This document shows positions 42,968 through 54,895 of a stretch of DNA of 64,000 bases, piece by piece. Location of the stretch: positions 62,001 through 126,000 of the forward strand of contig NZ_NBYK01000004.1 of NCBI RefSeq assembly GCF_002197985.1, written 5' to 3'. Within the stretch, counting starts at the first letter, position 1, and every line of letters begins with the position of its first letter. The notes beneath the pieces are model-generated. The model did not search any database, was not told the origin of the DNA, and worked only from the letters and a program-made list of their open reading frames with translations. Made by a program: the position numbers and the translations under genes. The DNA comes from Halopseudomonas aestusnigri (lineage in GTDB: Bacteria > Pseudomonadota > Gammaproteobacteria > Pseudomonadales > Pseudomonadaceae).

Positions 42968-45346
42968 CTATTTCCTTAGCGTGGCGTTAAACCCTTGCTC
43001 CAAGGACTGCAGCACTCTGTCCATGACAGCATTCACCTCATCATCGGTAAGAGTGCGCGACGAATCCTGTAACGTCAAGCCGATTGCCATGCTTTTTCTA
43101 TGAGGATCAATACCTTTGCCCTCATACACGTCAAACAACCTGAGGTTTTTGAGATGTTCGCCGGCCGCTTGGCGAATGGCACCGAGCAGATCCTGGGCCA
43201 TTACCTCGCGGTCCACAACCAGTGCGATATCCCGTCTGACCTCAGGGAAGCGGGACAATTCGCTAAAGCGCGGCAGCTCGCCCTGACAGATCTTCGCCAA
43301 TGCCAACTCGAACACAAATACCGGCCCATTGAGGTCAAGATCCTCAACCAGCTGCGGGTGCAGCGCACCGATCAGGCCTACCTGCTCTTCACCATTGAGG
43401 ATCCCGGCAGACTGGCCAGGATGCAGTGCAGGGTGGGCCACCGGTGCGAAGCGGAAGCTGACGCCGGCGGCACTCTGCGCCAGGATGGCTTCAACATCAG
43501 CCTTGACGTCGAAGAAGTCGACCTTCTCTGCCCCGTTCGCCCAGCCCTCAGGTTGACGGCTGCCAGTAACAATACCGGAAAGCATGACTTCCTGACGCAG
43601 ACCATCTGCGCACGGAATGAAGCGCTGGCCGCTCTCGAACAGCCGCACCCGACCTTGCTGACGGTTCTGGTTGTACTGCACCGCCTTGCACAGGCCCGGC
43701 CACAGGGAGGGACGCATGACTGCCATATCACTGGAAATCGGGTTGGCCAGCGCCAGGGGTTCGATCTCCGGCTCAAACTGCTTGCTCAGGCCCGGCTCGA
43801 TGAAGCTGTAAGTAATGGCTTCATGGTAGCCACGGGCGACCAGCAGGCGACGCAGCACGGTCAGCTCGCCACGGGCCTCCGGCTTGCCAGCCAGACTGAG
43901 GGCTGCGGTCGGTGCGCTGACCGGCAGGCGGTTGTAACCATACAGGCGAGCCAGCTCTTCGATCAGATCCACTTCGATACTGATATCGAAGCGGTGACTG
44001 GGTACATCAATCTGCCACTGGCCATTACCAATCGCAGTAACGCCCAGCCCAAGACCGGAGAGATAACCGACCACGTCGGCCTCACCCATCTGCATGCCGA
44101 GCATCTGGGTGATGCGATCATTGCGCAAGGTGATTTGCTTGAGTGAGGGCAATGCGCCCTGCTCGACCGCCTCGATGACCGGACCCGGCTCACCACCGAC
44201 GATCTCCAGGATCAGGGCCGTCGCACGCTCGATGGCCTCACGCTGCAGTTGCCAGTCAACGCCTCGCTCAAAGCGATGCGAAGAGTCGGTGTGCAGGCTG
44301 TAGCCACGCGCCTTGCCGGCGATGGCGATGGTGTCAAAGAAGGCGCTTTCCAGGAACAGGTCCCGGGTGTTTTCACTGACGCCACTGTGCTCACCACCCA
44401 TGATGCCGGCCATAGCCAGCGGGCGTTCGTGGTCTGCAATCACCAGGGTATCTGCACGCAGGCTGATTTCCTGGCCGTCCAGCAGTACCAGCTTCTCACC
44501 CTCTTCCGCCATGCGCACGCGAATGCCGCCCTTGATCTCGGCCAGATCGAAGGCATGCATCGGCTGCCCCAGCTCAAGCATCACGTAGTTGGTGATGTCG
44601 ACAACCGCATCAATGCTGCGAATATCGCTGCGACGCAGACGCTCAACCATCCACAGCGGCGTTGGGCGTGACAGATCAACGTTGCGGATGACCCGCCCCA
44701 CATAACGCGGGCAGGCTTGAGCAGCGACCAGCTCAACCGGACGCACCTCGTCATGGACGGCTGCGAGCGGCTCAACCTCGACACGGCAAACCTCGGCGCC
44801 ATAGTTGGCGCCTACTTCACGGGCCAGACCGGCGATAGACAAGCAATCACCGCGGTTCGGCGTCAGGTCGACTTCGATGACAGCGTCGTCGAGGCCAAGG
44901 TACTCGCGTACGCTCTGACCGACAGGGGCATCAAGCGGCAGCTCATAGAGACCGTCGTGGTCTTCTGAAATCTGCAGCTCGGCAGCCGAGCACAGCATGC
45001 CGAAGGATTCGACACCGCGCAGCTTGGCCTTCTTGATCTTGAAGTCTTCGCCCAGTACCGCGCCCACCATGGCAAACGGGATCTTGATGCCGGCGCGCGC
45101 GTTGGGTGCGCCGCACACCACCTGGAACTCTTCGCTGCCATTGCTGACACGGCATACGCGCAGTTTGTCGGCATCGGGGTGCTGCTCGGCACTGAGAATC
45201 TCGCCCACCACAACGCCGGAGAACTCGCCGGCTGCCGGGGTAACGCTGTCTACTTCGAGTCCGGTCATGGACAGGCGCGCTACCAGTTCGTCACGAGAAA
45301 CGTCAGGGTTTACCCAGGTGCGCAGCCACTGTTCACTGAATTTCAT
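42968..45346 (-). CDS. pheT: phenylalanyl-tRNA synthetase beta subunit
   Basis: A 792-residue protein of normal length. The tRNA-binding domain is at residues about 40-150 ([20 protein letters not shown]), followed by the B3/B4 editing domain, the B5 domain and the C-terminal anticodon-binding ferredoxin fold ([16 protein letters not shown]). It forms an alpha2beta2 enzyme with PheS, encoded 39 bp upstream. Confidence 0.98.
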   Translation of the reverse strand: MKFSEQWLRTWVNPDVSRDELVARLSMTGLEVDSVTPAAGEFSGVVVGEILSAEQHPDADKLRVCRVSNGSEEFQVVCGAPNARAGIKIPFAMVGAVLGEDFKIKKAKLRGVESFGMLCSAAELQISEDHDGLYELPLDAPVGQSVREYLGLDDAVIEVDLTPNRGDCLSIAGLAREVGANYGAEVCRVEVEPLAAVHDEVRPVELVAAQACPRYVGRVIRNVDLSRPTPLWMVERLRRSDIRSIDAVVDITNYVMLELGQPMHAFDLAEIKGGIRVRMAEEGEKLVLLDGQEISLRADTLVIADHERPLAMAGIMGGEHSGVSENTRDLFLESAFFDTIAIAGKARGYSLHTDSSHRFERGVDWQLQREAIERATALILEIVGGEPGPVIEAVEQGALPSLKQITLRNDRITQMLGMQMGEADVVGYLSGLGLGVTAIGNGQWQIDVPSHRFDISIEVDLIEELARLYGYNRLPVSAPTAALSLAGKPEARGELTVLRRLLVARGYHEAITYSFIEPGLSKQFEPEIEPLALANPISSDMAVMRPSLWPGLCKAVQYNQNRQQGRVRLFESGQRFIPCADGLRQEVMLSGIVTGSRQPEGWANGAEKVDFFDVKADVEAILAQSAAGVSFRFAPVAHPALHPGQSAGILNGEEQVGLIGALHPQLVEDLDLNGPVFVFELALAKICQGELPRFSELSRFPEVRRDIALVVDREVMAQDLLGAIRQAAGEHLKNLRLFDVYEGKGIDPHRKSMAIGLTLQDSSRTLTDDEVNAVMDRVLQSLEQGFNATLRK

Positions 45347-45385
45347 TATCGATTCCTGCTGTCAAAAGGGTTGCGGATGCGGCGC

Positions 45386-46445
<1,060 letters not shown>

Positions 46446-46497
46446 CATTGACGTTGCCAGCCGCGCCCGAAGGCGCGGTGATTGTCGTAACGAGGGC

Positions 46498-46854
46498 TTA
46501 AGCCAGGCTAGCCTTTGCTTTTTCGACAATCGCGGTAAACGCCGCTTTTTCGTTCACGGCCAGATCGGCCAGAACCTTACGATCGATCTCGACGGACGCC
46601 TTTTTCAGGCCAGCGATCAGGCGGCTGTAGGACAGACCGTTCTGACGAGCACCAGCGTTGATACGGGCAATCCACAGCGCGCGGAACTGACGCTTGCGCT
46701 GCTTGCGGTCACGATATGCGTACTGACCAGCTTTGATAACCGCTTGCTTGGCAACGCGGAACACGCGTGAACGCGCGCCGTAGTAACCTTTAGCCAGCTT
46801 GAGAACTTTCTTGTGACGCTTGCGCGCCATGACACCACGTTTTACACGAGCCAT
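46498..46854 (-). CDS. rplT: 50S ribosomal protein L20
   Basis: A 118-residue basic protein: [18 protein letters not shown] at the start and the conserved core [30 protein letters not shown]. Normal length. It binds 23S rRNA early in 50S assembly and in other species represses the infC-rpmI-rplT message. It follows rpmI by 32 bp. Confidence 0.99.
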   Translation of the reverse strand: MARVKRGVMARKRHKKVLKLAKGYYGARSRVFRVAKQAVIKAGQYAYRDRKQRKRQFRALWIARINAGARQNGLSYSRLIAGLKKASVEIDRKVLADLAVNEKAAFTAIVEKAKASLA

Positions 46855-46886
46855 TGCTTTCTTCCTCTAACCTGTAACCTTGATGA

Positions 46887-47081
46887 TTAACGCAGACGCA
46901 GCATGCGCTCGACTTTTTGGACGTCAGCAGCGTTCAGCTGCGAAGTGCCGCGAAGTTGACGCTTACGCTTGGTGCTCATCTTGGTCAGGATGTGGCTTTT
47001 GAAAGCATGCTTGTGCTTGATGCCGTTCCCGGTTTTCTTGAAGCGCTTGGCAGCGCCACTTTTGGTCTTCATCTTTGCCAT
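46887..47081 (-). CDS. rpmI: 50S ribosomal protein L35
   Basis: A 64-residue basic protein: [34 protein letters not shown] and the ending [11 protein letters not shown], all typical of L35. It lies between infC and rplT in the standard order. Confidence 0.99.
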   Translation of the reverse strand: MAKMKTKSGAAKRFKKTGNGIKHKHAFKSHILTKMSTKRKRQLRGTSQLNAADVQKVERMLRLR

Positions 47082-47142
47082 GTTCAGTTACTCCAAATTG
47101 AAGTGCATCAAATAATCGCAAGGCCTGGCGTTGCCCTGGAGA

Positions 47143-47688
47143 TTACTTTTTCTTTTTGGGGGCGATGACCATCATCAGCTGACGACCTTCCATCTTCGGG
47201 TGCTGTTCCACGGTGCCGTATTCAAGCAGGTCGTTTTCGACCCGTTTCAACAGCTCCATGCCCAGCTCCTGATGGGCCATTTCGCGACCACGGAATCGCA
47301 ACGATACCTTGGCCTTGTCCCCTTCAGAGAGGAAACGAATCAGGTTGCGAAGCTTGACCTGATAGTCACCCTCTTCCGTCCCTGGACGAAACTTGATTTC
47401 CTTGATCTGAATCTGCTTCTGATTCTTGCGCGCTGCGGCTTGCTGTTTCTTCTTTTCGAAGATGTGCTTGCCGTAGTCCATGATGCGGCATACGGGCGGC
47501 GCCGCATCGGGAGAGATTTCAACCAGGTCCAGCTTGACTTCTTCAGCTGCGGCCAGCGCTTCCTGAATGGATACGATGCCGATCTGCTCGCCATCTGCAC
47601 CAATCAGGCGCACTTCACGCGCCGTGATGTTTTCGTTAATCGGCGGGCGTTGTGCGGCTCTTTTGTCTTGTCTCATCTCGCGTTTAAT
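47143..47688 (-). CDS. infC: translation initiation factor IF-3
   Basis: A 181-residue protein (reading from the AUU): [21 protein letters not shown], the linker with [24 protein letters not shown] and the C-terminal domain. The start is best read as ATT at 47688 ([10 protein letters not shown], with GGAG upstream, 2 bp after the thrS stop), not the internal ATG at 47676, because the extra residues match the known Pseudomonas N-terminus. AUU starts let IF-3 limit its own translation by discriminating against non-canonical starts. Confidence 0.96.
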   Translation of the reverse strand: MKREMRQDKRAAQRPPINENITAREVRLIGADGEQIGIVSIQEALAAAEEVKLDLVEISPDAAPPVCRIMDYGKHIFEKKKQQAAARKNQKQIQIKEIKFRPGTEEGDYQVKLRNLIRFLSEGDKAKVSLRFRGREMAHQELGMELLKRVENDLLEYGTVEQHPKMEGRQLMMVIAPKKKK

Positions 47689-47690
47689 CT

Positions 47691-49616
47691 TTATTGCTCC
47701 GAATTCGGGCGGCCTCGTTGTGCCACAGCGCGAGATAGGAAATCAGCGAACTCGGTTACAGTCATTGAACCCAGATCTTTACCCTCTCGCGTGCGCACGG
47801 CCACGGTGTGCGACTCGACTTCCCGATCACCTACAACCAGCAGGTAGGGAGTCTTGTGCAAAGTGTGCTCGCGGATTTTAAAGCCGATCTTCTCGTTTCT
47901 CAAGTCCGCAACCACTCTATACCCCATATCCTTCAGGGATTTCTCGACTTCACTGCAGAATTCGGCCTGATTATCGGTGATATTCAGTACCGCTGCCTGC
48001 GTCGGCGCGAGCCATGCCGGGAAGTCGCCGGCGTAATGTTCGATCAGAATACCGATAAAACGCTCGAACGAACCGAGGATCGCACGGTGCAGCATGACCG
48101 GGGTCTTGCGCGCACCATCTTCGGCGACGTACTGGGCGCCCAGACGGCCCGGCAACATGAAGTCCAGCTGCAGAGTACCGCACTGCCAGACCCGACCGAT
48201 ACAGTCACGCAGGGAGAATTCGATCTTCGGACCGTAGAAAGCGCCCTCACCCGGCTGCAAATCCCACTTCAGACCGGCTTCATTGAGCGCGTCCTCAAGA
48301 CCTTTTTCGGCGCGATCCCACAATGCGTCATCACCAACCCGGCTTTCCGGACGAGTGGACAGCTTCAGCTCAACGTCGTCAAAGCCGAAATCCCGGTAGA
48401 CCTGCAGCGTCAGCGCGATAAAGTCGCTGGCTTCCTTCTTGACCTGCTCATCGGTACAGAAGATATGCGCATCGTCCTGGGTAAAGCCACGCACGCGCAT
48501 CAGACCGTGCAGCGAACCGGAGGGCTCATTGCGATGGCAGGAGCCGAACTCGGCCAGACGCAGCGGCAGCTCGCGGTAGCTCTTGAGACCCTGATTGAAC
48601 ACCTGGATGTGACACGGACAGTTCATCGGCTTGACCGCGTAATCACGGCTTTCCGACTCGGTGGTAAACATGTTCGCCGCGTAGTGCTCCCAGTGACCTG
48701 AACGCTCCCACAGCACGCGATCAACCACCTGAGGTGTCTTGATCTCTTTATAACCGGCGTCCAGCTGGACCTTGCGCATGTACTGTTCAAGCACCTGGTA
48801 GATAGACCAGCCATTGGGATGCCAGAACACCATGCCCGGCGCTTCTTCCTGGGTGTGGAACAGGTCCAGACGCTTGCCGATCTTGCGATGATCGCGCTTC
48901 TCGGCCTCTTCCATACGCTGGATGTAGGCTGCCAGCTGCTTCTTGTCCGCCCAGGCAGTGCCATAGATACGCTGCAGCTGCTCATTCTTGGCATCGCCGC
49001 GCCAGTAAGCACCGGAGATACGGGTCAGCTTGAACGCTTTCAGAAAGCGCGTGTTCGGCACGTGCGGGCCGCGGCACATGTCGACATATTCTTCGTGGTA
49101 GTAGAGGCCCATGGCCTTTTCGTCCGGCATATCCTCAACCAGGCGCAGCTTGTACTCCTCACCACGGGACTCGAACACCTTGATGACCTCATCACGCGGG
49201 GTCACCTTTTTGATCACGTCGTAATTGGTGTCGATCAGCTCAGCCATACGCTTTTCGATGGCGGCCATGTCTTCCGGCGTAAAGGGGCGCTCGAAGGAAA
49301 TATCGTAATAAAAGCCGTCATCGATAACCGGACCGATGACCATCTTGGCCGCCGGATACAGCTGCTTGACCGCATGACCCACCAGGTGAGCACAGGAGTG
49401 GCGAATGATTTCGACCCCTTCCTCGTCCTTGGCGGTAATGATCTGCAGGGTCGCGTCCTGCTCGATCAGATCACAGGCATCGACCAGACGCCCATCGACT
49501 TTGCCGGCAATGGTTGCCTTGGCAAGGCCGGCGCCAATGGACTGCGCAACGTCTGCAACGGAAACAGGATTTTCAAAAACGCGCTGACTGCCGTCAGGAA
49601 GAGTAATTACGGGCAT
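47691..49616 (-). CDS. thrS: threonyl-tRNA synthetase
   Basis: A 641-residue class II synthetase of normal length: TGS domain ([20 protein letters not shown]), editing domain with [16 protein letters not shown] and HxxxH zinc/active-site pattern, catalytic motif 2 ([21 protein letters not shown]) and the C-terminal anticodon-binding domain ([20 protein letters not shown]). First gene of the thrS-infC-rpmI-rplT string, with infC starting 2 bp after its stop. Confidence 0.99.
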   Translation of the reverse strand: MPVITLPDGSQRVFENPVSVADVAQSIGAGLAKATIAGKVDGRLVDACDLIEQDATLQIITAKDEEGVEIIRHSCAHLVGHAVKQLYPAAKMVIGPVIDDGFYYDISFERPFTPEDMAAIEKRMAELIDTNYDVIKKVTPRDEVIKVFESRGEEYKLRLVEDMPDEKAMGLYYHEEYVDMCRGPHVPNTRFLKAFKLTRISGAYWRGDAKNEQLQRIYGTAWADKKQLAAYIQRMEEAEKRDHRKIGKRLDLFHTQEEAPGMVFWHPNGWSIYQVLEQYMRKVQLDAGYKEIKTPQVVDRVLWERSGHWEHYAANMFTTESESRDYAVKPMNCPCHIQVFNQGLKSYRELPLRLAEFGSCHRNEPSGSLHGLMRVRGFTQDDAHIFCTDEQVKKEASDFIALTLQVYRDFGFDDVELKLSTRPESRVGDDALWDRAEKGLEDALNEAGLKWDLQPGEGAFYGPKIEFSLRDCIGRVWQCGTLQLDFMLPGRLGAQYVAEDGARKTPVMLHRAILGSFERFIGILIEHYAGDFPAWLAPTQAAVLNITDNQAEFCSEVEKSLKDMGYRVVADLRNEKIGFKIREHTLHKTPYLLVVGDREVESHTVAVRTREGKDLGSMTVTEFADFLSRAVAQRGRPNSEQ

Positions 49617-49760
49617 GTGCCTCTCCTTCTCAGTGGTGACCCCTACGCAAGGCCACGTGATGGATGAACCGCCCCAGCGACTCGCTGCAGTCAGACCGGC
49701 ATCACGATTGCCGGCAGCCCTTGCGGGCTACTGCAGAAGCACCTGAAGCGGTGCAGAAAG

Positions 49761-49789
49761 AAAAAAACCCGGCCACAGGGACCGGGTTT
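49761..49789 (-). terminator. rho-independent terminator of tRNA-Val
   Basis: AAACCCGG pairs with CCGGGTTT around a 9-nt loop, followed on the minus strand by TTTT. It lies 7 bp after the tRNA 3' end. Confidence 0.9.
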
Positions 49790-49795
49790 CTAATT

Positions 49796-49872
49796 TGGTA
49801 GGCACGATTGGATTCGAACCAACGACCCCCACCATGTCAAGGTGGTGCTCTAACCAACTGAGCTACGTGCCT
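49796..49872 (-). tRNA. tRNA-Val (GAC)
   Basis: A 77-nt cloverleaf on the minus strand with encoded CCA. Acceptor AGGCACG pairs with CGTGCCT; anticodon arm CCACC-TTGACAT-GGTGG gives GAC. It stands upstream of thrS, as in other pseudomonads. Confidence 0.97.
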
Positions 49873-49885
49873 GCGATGGAGGCGA

Positions 49886-49914
49886 ACTTTACGCACCTCC
49901 CTTAACCCTGTCAA
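49886..49914 (-). promoter_or_regulatory. sigma70 promoter of tRNA-Val
   Basis: TTGACA and TAAAGT separated by 17 bp on the minus strand, ending 13 bp before the tRNA 5' end. Confidence 0.8.
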
Positions 49915-50037
49915 CCACTAAGTTACTGAAAACCTGAAAAAAGCTTGAATCGCCAGCAGGGCGATCAACAAACAACCAGCACCTGATTATTCTTTATCCA
50001 AAACGCTCAAATAACGAGCAAAACCTCTGAATCCGAT

Positions 50038-52047
50038 TCAGACCTGCATCAATTGATCGCGCAATTTCTGGATCTGGTCACGCAACTGGGCAGCCGACTC
50101 GAATTCCAGATCACGCGCGTGCTGGAACATTTTCTCTTCCAGCTCGCCGATACGCTTGGTGATTTCGCCCGGCGTGCGCGGCGCAGAATATCCCGCCCCC
50201 TCTTCTGCCACCTTCTGCTGACGACGACGGCCACTGCGACTGCCAGGCACCACCGCACCCTCCAGAATATCCGCCACGCTCTTGGTAACGCCCCGCGGGG
50301 TGATGCCATGCTCCTTGTTGAAGTTGATCTGTTTCTCGCGGCGGCGCTCGGTTTCGCCGATGGCGCGCTCCATCGACCCGGTAATACGATCGGCGTAGAG
50401 TATCGCCTTGCCGTTCAGGTTACGCGCCGCGCGGCCGATGGTCTGGATCAACGATCGTTCGGAACGCAGAAAGCCCTCTTTATCTGCATCCAGAATGGCA
50501 ACCAGTGACACCTCCGGCATGTCCAGCCCCTCACGCAGCAGGTTGATGCCCACCAGCACATCGAAGGCCCCGGTACGCAGGTCACGGATAATCTCGACCC
50601 GCTCCACCGTATCAATGTCCGAATGCAGATAGCGCACCCGCACACCGTGATCCCCCAGATAGTCCGTCAGATCCTCGGCCATGCGCTTGGTCAGCGTGGT
50701 GACCAGCACGCGCTCTCCCTTATCGACCCGCAAGCGTATCTCGGACAATAGATCGTCGACCTGGGTGGTCGCCGGGCGCACTTCAATCAGCGGGTCAACC
50801 AGACCGGTTGGCCGCACCACCTGCTCGACCACCCGCCCGGCATGCGCCTCTTCATAAGGGCCGGGCGTAGCCGAAACAAAGATCGTTTGCGGTGATATCG
50901 CCTCCCACTCATCAAAGCGCATTGGCCGGTTATCCAAGGCCGACGGCAGACGGAAGCCATACTCGACCAGGGTCTCCTTGCGCGAACGGTCACCCTTGTA
51001 CATCGCCCCCACCTGCGGCACCGACACATGGGATTCGTCGATGATCAGCAGCGCGTTCTGCGGCAGATAATCAAACAGCGTTGGCGGCGGCGCACCCGGC
51101 TCGCGACCGGACAGGTAGCGCGAGTAATTCTCGATGCCATTGCAGTAACCCAGTTCCAGAATCATCTCCAGATCAAAGCGGGTACGCTGCTCCAGCCGCT
51201 GCATTTCAACCAGCTTGTTCTGCTCCTTCAGTACCGCGAGGCGCGCATCCAGCTCCACCTTGATATGTTCCACAGCCTCAAGCAATGTCTCACGAGGTGT
51301 TACATAATGGCTTTTAGGATAAACAGTTACGCGCGGAACCTTACGCAAAACCTCACCCGTTAGCGGGTCGAAGAAACTGATCGTCTCGACCTCATCATCG
51401 AACAGTTCGATACGAATGGCCTCGAGGTCAGATTCCGCCGGAAAGATGTCGATCACATCACCGCGCACACGGTAAGTGGCCCGGGCCAGCTCCATGTCGT
51501 TGCGGGTGTACTGCAGCTCGGCCAGCCTGCGCAGCAAGGTCCGCTGATCCACCTGATCGCCGCGATCAACATGCAGCACCATGCGCAGGTAGGACTCAGG
51601 GTCGCCCAGACCATAAATAGCCGACACCGTCGCCACGATGATGGCGTCAGGCCGCTCCATCAGCGCCTTGGTCGCCGACAGCCGCATCTGTTCAATGTGA
51701 TCATTGATGGAAGCATCCTTCTCAATATAGGTATCGGAGGACGGCACATAGGCTTCAGGCTGGTAGTAATCGTAATAGGAAACGAAGTACTCGACCGCGT
51801 TGTGCGGAAAGAACTCCTTGAACTCCCCGTACAGCTGCGCAGCGAGGGTCTTGTTCGGAGCCATGATGATCGCCGGCCGCTGCATCTGCTGAATGACATT
51901 GGCAATGGTAAAGGTCTTGCCGGAGCCAGTCACACCCAAAAGCGTCTGGTGCGACAGCCCTGCCTCGAGGCCCTCGACCAACTGAGCGATCGCTATCGGC
52001 TGATCGCCGGCGGGCTGAAAGCGGGTTTGCAGATTGAACTCAGACAC
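50038..52047 (-). CDS. uvrB: excinuclease ABC subunit B
   Basis: A 669-residue DNA repair helicase-like protein of normal length. Walker A is [29 protein letters not shown] is the beta-hairpin region that grips DNA; helicase motif VI is QTIGRAARN; the C-terminal UVR domain that contacts UvrC is [19 protein letters not shown]. The start is GTG 52047 (SEFNLQTRF), upstream of which the frame is open but unlike the family. It acts with UvrA and UvrC in nucleotide excision repair. Confidence 0.98.
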   Translation of the reverse strand: MSEFNLQTRFQPAGDQPIAIAQLVEGLEAGLSHQTLLGVTGSGKTFTIANVIQQMQRPAIIMAPNKTLAAQLYGEFKEFFPHNAVEYFVSYYDYYQPEAYVPSSDTYIEKDASINDHIEQMRLSATKALMERPDAIIVATVSAIYGLGDPESYLRMVLHVDRGDQVDQRTLLRRLAELQYTRNDMELARATYRVRGDVIDIFPAESDLEAIRIELFDDEVETISFFDPLTGEVLRKVPRVTVYPKSHYVTPRETLLEAVEHIKVELDARLAVLKEQNKLVEMQRLEQRTRFDLEMILELGYCNGIENYSRYLSGREPGAPPPTLFDYLPQNALLIIDESHVSVPQVGAMYKGDRSRKETLVEYGFRLPSALDNRPMRFDEWEAISPQTIFVSATPGPYEEAHAGRVVEQVVRPTGLVDPLIEVRPATTQVDDLLSEIRLRVDKGERVLVTTLTKRMAEDLTDYLGDHGVRVRYLHSDIDTVERVEIIRDLRTGAFDVLVGINLLREGLDMPEVSLVAILDADKEGFLRSERSLIQTIGRAARNLNGKAILYADRITGSMERAIGETERRREKQINFNKEHGITPRGVTKSVADILEGAVVPGSRSGRRRQQKVAEEGAGYSAPRTPGEITKRIGELEEKMFQHARDLEFESAAQLRDQIQKLRDQLMQV

Positions 52048-52203
52048 GGTCGACGATCTCCCACTATTACGACAATCGCACATCATACCCGACACAACCC
52101 CAGCGCGTCCGTCACTGCCTCGCAGTGACGCTATCAGCAAAGCTGTCGTCTGCCTTGAGAGCGCATTCGCGGCAAAAAGACGCGCAACGCGAAGGGAACC
52201 CGA

Positions 52204-52232
52204 TTGGAGTTATCTGATCAGTTCCTTATAAT
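52204..52232 (+). promoter_or_regulatory. sigma70-like promoter of the aminotransferase gene
   Basis: TTGGAG and TATAAT separated by 17 bp in the 322-bp divergent region between uvrB and the aminotransferase. Nothing else was recognised in that region; no SOS box was seen. Confidence 0.6.
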
Positions 52233-52369
52233 GAACGGCCGCTAAGATGGCACTGACAGAACCCTGATGGCGGGGCAAAGCAACCCACCCTCGTCAATCC
52301 GCAGCTTCAGTGCAGTCCCCTGGCATAGCCCGACACCCTACATTCACCTGTATCGAGTTTGCCCATATC

Positions 52370-53572
52370 ATGAGTTTGTTTTCCCCGGTAGAACTGGCCC
52401 CGCGTGATCCTATCCTTGGCTTGAACGAAGCGTTCAACGCCGATACCCGTGCGAACAAAGTCAATCTGGGTGTTGGGGTATACAGTGACGAGTCAGGCAA
52501 GGTGCCGCTGCTGCGCGCAGTACAGGCCGCCGAAGAAGCCCGCGTTGCAGAACATGCCGCCCGCGCCTACCTGCCGATCGACGGCCTGGCACCCTACGAT
52601 CAGGCGGTGCAAAAGCTGCTGTTCGGCGCTGACTCCACCCTGCTCTCCTCCGGTCGCATCATTACTGCCCAGGCGCTCGGCGGCACCGGCGCCCTGAAAC
52701 TGGGCGCTGACTTCCTTTATCGCCTGACCGGCAAGCGAACCGTCGCCATCAGCAATCCGAGCTGGGAAAACCATCGCGCACTGTTCGAAGCCGCCGGTTA
52801 CGATGTCGTCGACTACACCTACTTCGACCCGGCAACCAACGGTCTGAACCTGAGCGGCATGCTGGCGGACTTGGAAGCGCTGGCCGAAGGCACCGTGGTT
52901 ATTCTGCACGCCTGCTGCCACAACCCGACCGGTGTCGATCTGAGCCTGGCTGACTGGGCCAAGGTCATCGACGTTGTTGGCCGCCGCCAGCTTGTCCCCT
53001 TCCTCGACATCGCCTATCAGGGCTTCGGCGAGAATCTCGAAGACGACGCGGTTGCCGTGCGCCTGTTTGCCGAGTCCGGCCTGCCATTCCTGGTCGCCAG
53101 TTCCTTCTCCAAATCCTTCTCGCTGTATGGCGAGCGCGTTGGCGCCCTGACCATGGTTACCAGCAGCAAGGAAGAAACTGCACCGGTGCTGTCGCAGCTC
53201 AAGCGCGTTATCCGCACCAATTACTCCAACCCGCCAACCCACGGTGCCAAGGTAGTTGCAGCGGTACTTACCAATCCTGAGCTCTACGCCCTGTGGGAAG
53301 ACGAGCTGGCCGAAATGCGCGACCGTATCCGCGACATGCGCGCAGCCCTGGTTCAGAAGCTGCAGGCAGCCGGCGTCGAACAGGACGTCAGCTTCATTCA
53401 GCGTCAGCGCGGCATGTTCTCCTTCTCGGGCCTTAGCAAGGAGCAGGTGGCGCGCCTGGCTGACGAGTTCGGCATCTACGCTGTTGGCAGCGGCCGCATC
53501 TGTGTCGCGGCGCTGAATAACAGCAACATCGACGCCGTTGCCCAGGCAATGGCTGCGGTCATGAAGGCGTGA
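52370..53572 (+). CDS. aromatic amino acid/aspartate aminotransferase
   Basis: A 400-residue class I PLP aminotransferase. The PLP lysine is in ASSFSKSFSLYGERVGAL; VILHACCHNPTGVDLS holds the conserved Asn-Pro-x-Gly, and NYSNPPTHGAKVV is a TyrB/AspC-subfamily segment. It probably makes tyrosine, phenylalanine or aspartate from the oxo acids and glutamate. ATG 52370 (MSLFSPVELAPRDPILGL) fits the family N-terminus; an upstream TTG at 52310 is unlikely. The uvrB-aminotransferase-tRNA-Asn order is the Pseudomonas one. Confidence 0.95.
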   Translation: MSLFSPVELAPRDPILGLNEAFNADTRANKVNLGVGVYSDESGKVPLLRAVQAAEEARVAEHAARAYLPIDGLAPYDQAVQKLLFGADSTLLSSGRIITAQALGGTGALKLGADFLYRLTGKRTVAISNPSWENHRALFEAAGYDVVDYTYFDPATNGLNLSGMLADLEALAEGTVVILHACCHNPTGVDLSLADWAKVIDVVGRRQLVPFLDIAYQGFGENLEDDAVAVRLFAESGLPFLVASSFSKSFSLYGERVGALTMVTSSKEETAPVLSQLKRVIRTNYSNPPTHGAKVVAAVLTNPELYALWEDELAEMRDRIRDMRAALVQKLQAAGVEQDVSFIQRQRGMFSFSGLSKEQVARLADEFGIYAVGSGRICVAALNNSNIDAVAQAMAAVMKA

Positions 53573-53607
53573 GTTTCACGCCTGATTGATCAATTGGCTT
53601 CAAGGCG

Positions 53608-53635
53608 TTGACTTCCATCATTTTTTTGGTAAAGT
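53608..53635 (+). promoter_or_regulatory. sigma70 promoter of tRNA-Asn
   Basis: TTGACT and TAAAGT separated by 16 bp, ending 13 bp before the tRNA. Confidence 0.75.
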
Positions 53636-53648
53636 GCGCAGCGTCCAT

Positions 53649-53724
53649 TCCGCGATAGCTCAGTCGGTAGAGCAAATGACTGTTAATCATTGGGTCCCTG
53701 GTTCGAGTCCAGGTCGCGGAGCCA
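53649..53724 (+). tRNA. tRNA-Asn (GTT)
   Basis: A 76-nt cloverleaf with encoded CCA. Acceptor TCCGCGA pairs with TCGCGGA; the anticodon loop CTGTTAA gives GTT; T loop GTTCGAGTC. Confidence 0.98.
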
Positions 53725-53729
53725 AATTA

Positions 53730-53757
53730 AAAAACCCGGCTGATTGCCGGGTTTTTT
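53730..53757. terminator. bidirectional rho-independent terminator
   Basis: AAAACCCGGC-TGATT-GCCGGGTTTTTT, after tRNA-Asn and facing the convergent azoreductase gene. Confidence 0.9.
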
Positions 53758-53772
53758 ATTGCCTGCGTTTTA

Positions 53773-54372
53773 TCAGGCGATGGCAGCCAAAGCCTGATCC
53801 GCTTCAGCGCGGCCCTTGGCAGCCTCTTCTTCGCCCAACGCCTGACCTTCAACGTTGACGAACTCCACATCCTGAATGCCGATAAAGCCCAGCAACTGAC
53901 GAATGTAGGGCTCCTGGAAGTCGATCGGCGTACCGGCATAGCGGCCACCACGGGCGGTCACCACATAGACCTTGCGATCACCTGCCAGACCTACAGGTCC
54001 ATTTTCGGTGTACTTGAAGGTGCGCCCGGCCAGCAAAACGTGGTCGAACCAGCTTTTCAAGGTAGAAGTAATGCCGAAGTTATACATGGAAGAGCCAATC
54101 ACGACGATATCGCTGGCAAGCAACTCATCGATCAACTGCTCCGACCGGGCAGCGGCTGCCCGCTCCTCCTCAGTCTGTTCCTCGGCTGGCTTCATCCAGC
54201 CGCCAAGCAGGGTACCGTCAAGGTGGGGGATCGGCTCAGCGCCCAAGTCGCGGGTCACTACCCAGGAACCGGGGTTGGCCGCTTCAATCTGGCGCACCAG
54301 CTGCGCGGTGTATTCGCGGGTCAGCGACCCTTCCTGACGGGCACTGGACTGCACTACAAGGATTTTTTTCAT
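53773..54372 (-). CDS. azoR: FMN-dependent NADH-azoreductase
   Basis: A 199-residue flavodoxin-like protein: KKILVVQSSARQEGSLTREY (FMN phosphate site), SSMYNFGITSTLKSWFDHV and VTARGGRYAGTP. Azoreductases/quinone reductases of this family use NADH and FMN to reduce azo dyes and quinones. ATG 54372 (MKKILVV) gives the family start; the frame is open to 54408. Confidence 0.93.
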   Translation of the reverse strand: MKKILVVQSSARQEGSLTREYTAQLVRQIEAANPGSWVVTRDLGAEPIPHLDGTLLGGWMKPAEEQTEEERAAAARSEQLIDELLASDIVVIGSSMYNFGITSTLKSWFDHVLLAGRTFKYTENGPVGLAGDRKVYVVTARGGRYAGTPIDFQEPYIRQLLGFIGIQDVEFVNVEGQALGEEEAAKGRAEADQALAAIA

Positions 54373-54475
54373 GGCTCGACTCCATCTTTCGGTAAAGGAT
54401 GGCGCCATGATAGAACCAATAAAAAGATAAAAAAGCGCAAAAATACGCTAATACCAATCGGCTAAATTGATATAT

Positions 54476-54796
54476 TCAGTTTGCGCTGCAGCGCACATCG
54501 ACCCTGACGCGAGTGATAGCCCGCTGGAAAGACTGACTGACCACCGTGCTCTCCCCCGCGGCCAGTCGCACCCGGCGCGGCGCAGGCCGTTCCGGGCCGT
54601 TGACGAACGTCGCCTCGCACAGAGCCGTGTTAGCCCCGGCATTACGCAGCGTCACCGTTGCGATATTGCTGATGTCCGTGGTCCGGGTTTCGATGGTTAC
54701 CCCATCGAGATGCGCTTCCAGATCGATTGGAAAGGCCTGTGCAACCGCGGGCAGTAACAAACAGGTCAGTGCGCTGGCGGAGGCGAGAGTACGCAT
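54476..54796 (-). CDS. small exported protein of unknown function (106 aa)
   Basis: A 106-residue protein with a signal peptide (RTLASASALTCLLLPAVAQA) and a mature part with two cysteines (ALCEATF and a C-terminal DVRCSAN) that could form a disulfide. GPERPAPRRVRLAAGES suggests an Ig-like beta-sandwich. ATG 54796 has AAGGAG upstream; the longer frame overlaps the divergent LysR gene. Similar short proteins near LysR and azoR genes are known in Pseudomonas; the function is unknown. Confidence 0.75.
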   Translation of the reverse strand: MRTLASASALTCLLLPAVAQAFPIDLEAHLDGVTIETRTTDISNIATVTLRNAGANTALCEATFVNGPERPAPRRVRLAAGESTVVSQSFQRAITRVRVDVRCSAN

Positions 54797-54895
54797 CGAA
54801 AACTCCTTGCGGCAATACAGATGCACGACGCGCGCAAGCGTCGGGCGTGCCCCGAGACGGGCACGCTCAAATACGATACGGCAGAGGATGGCAAG

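Noticed and set aside
49617..49760. Leader riboswitch or T-box ahead of thrS
   Set aside because: Short inverted repeats exist, but no conserved T-box or tRNA-like operator pattern could be recognised.
52048..52369. SOS (LexA) box ahead of uvrB
   Set aside because: No CTG-N10-CAG element was found in the divergent region; only a sigma70-like promoter for the aminotransferase is visible.
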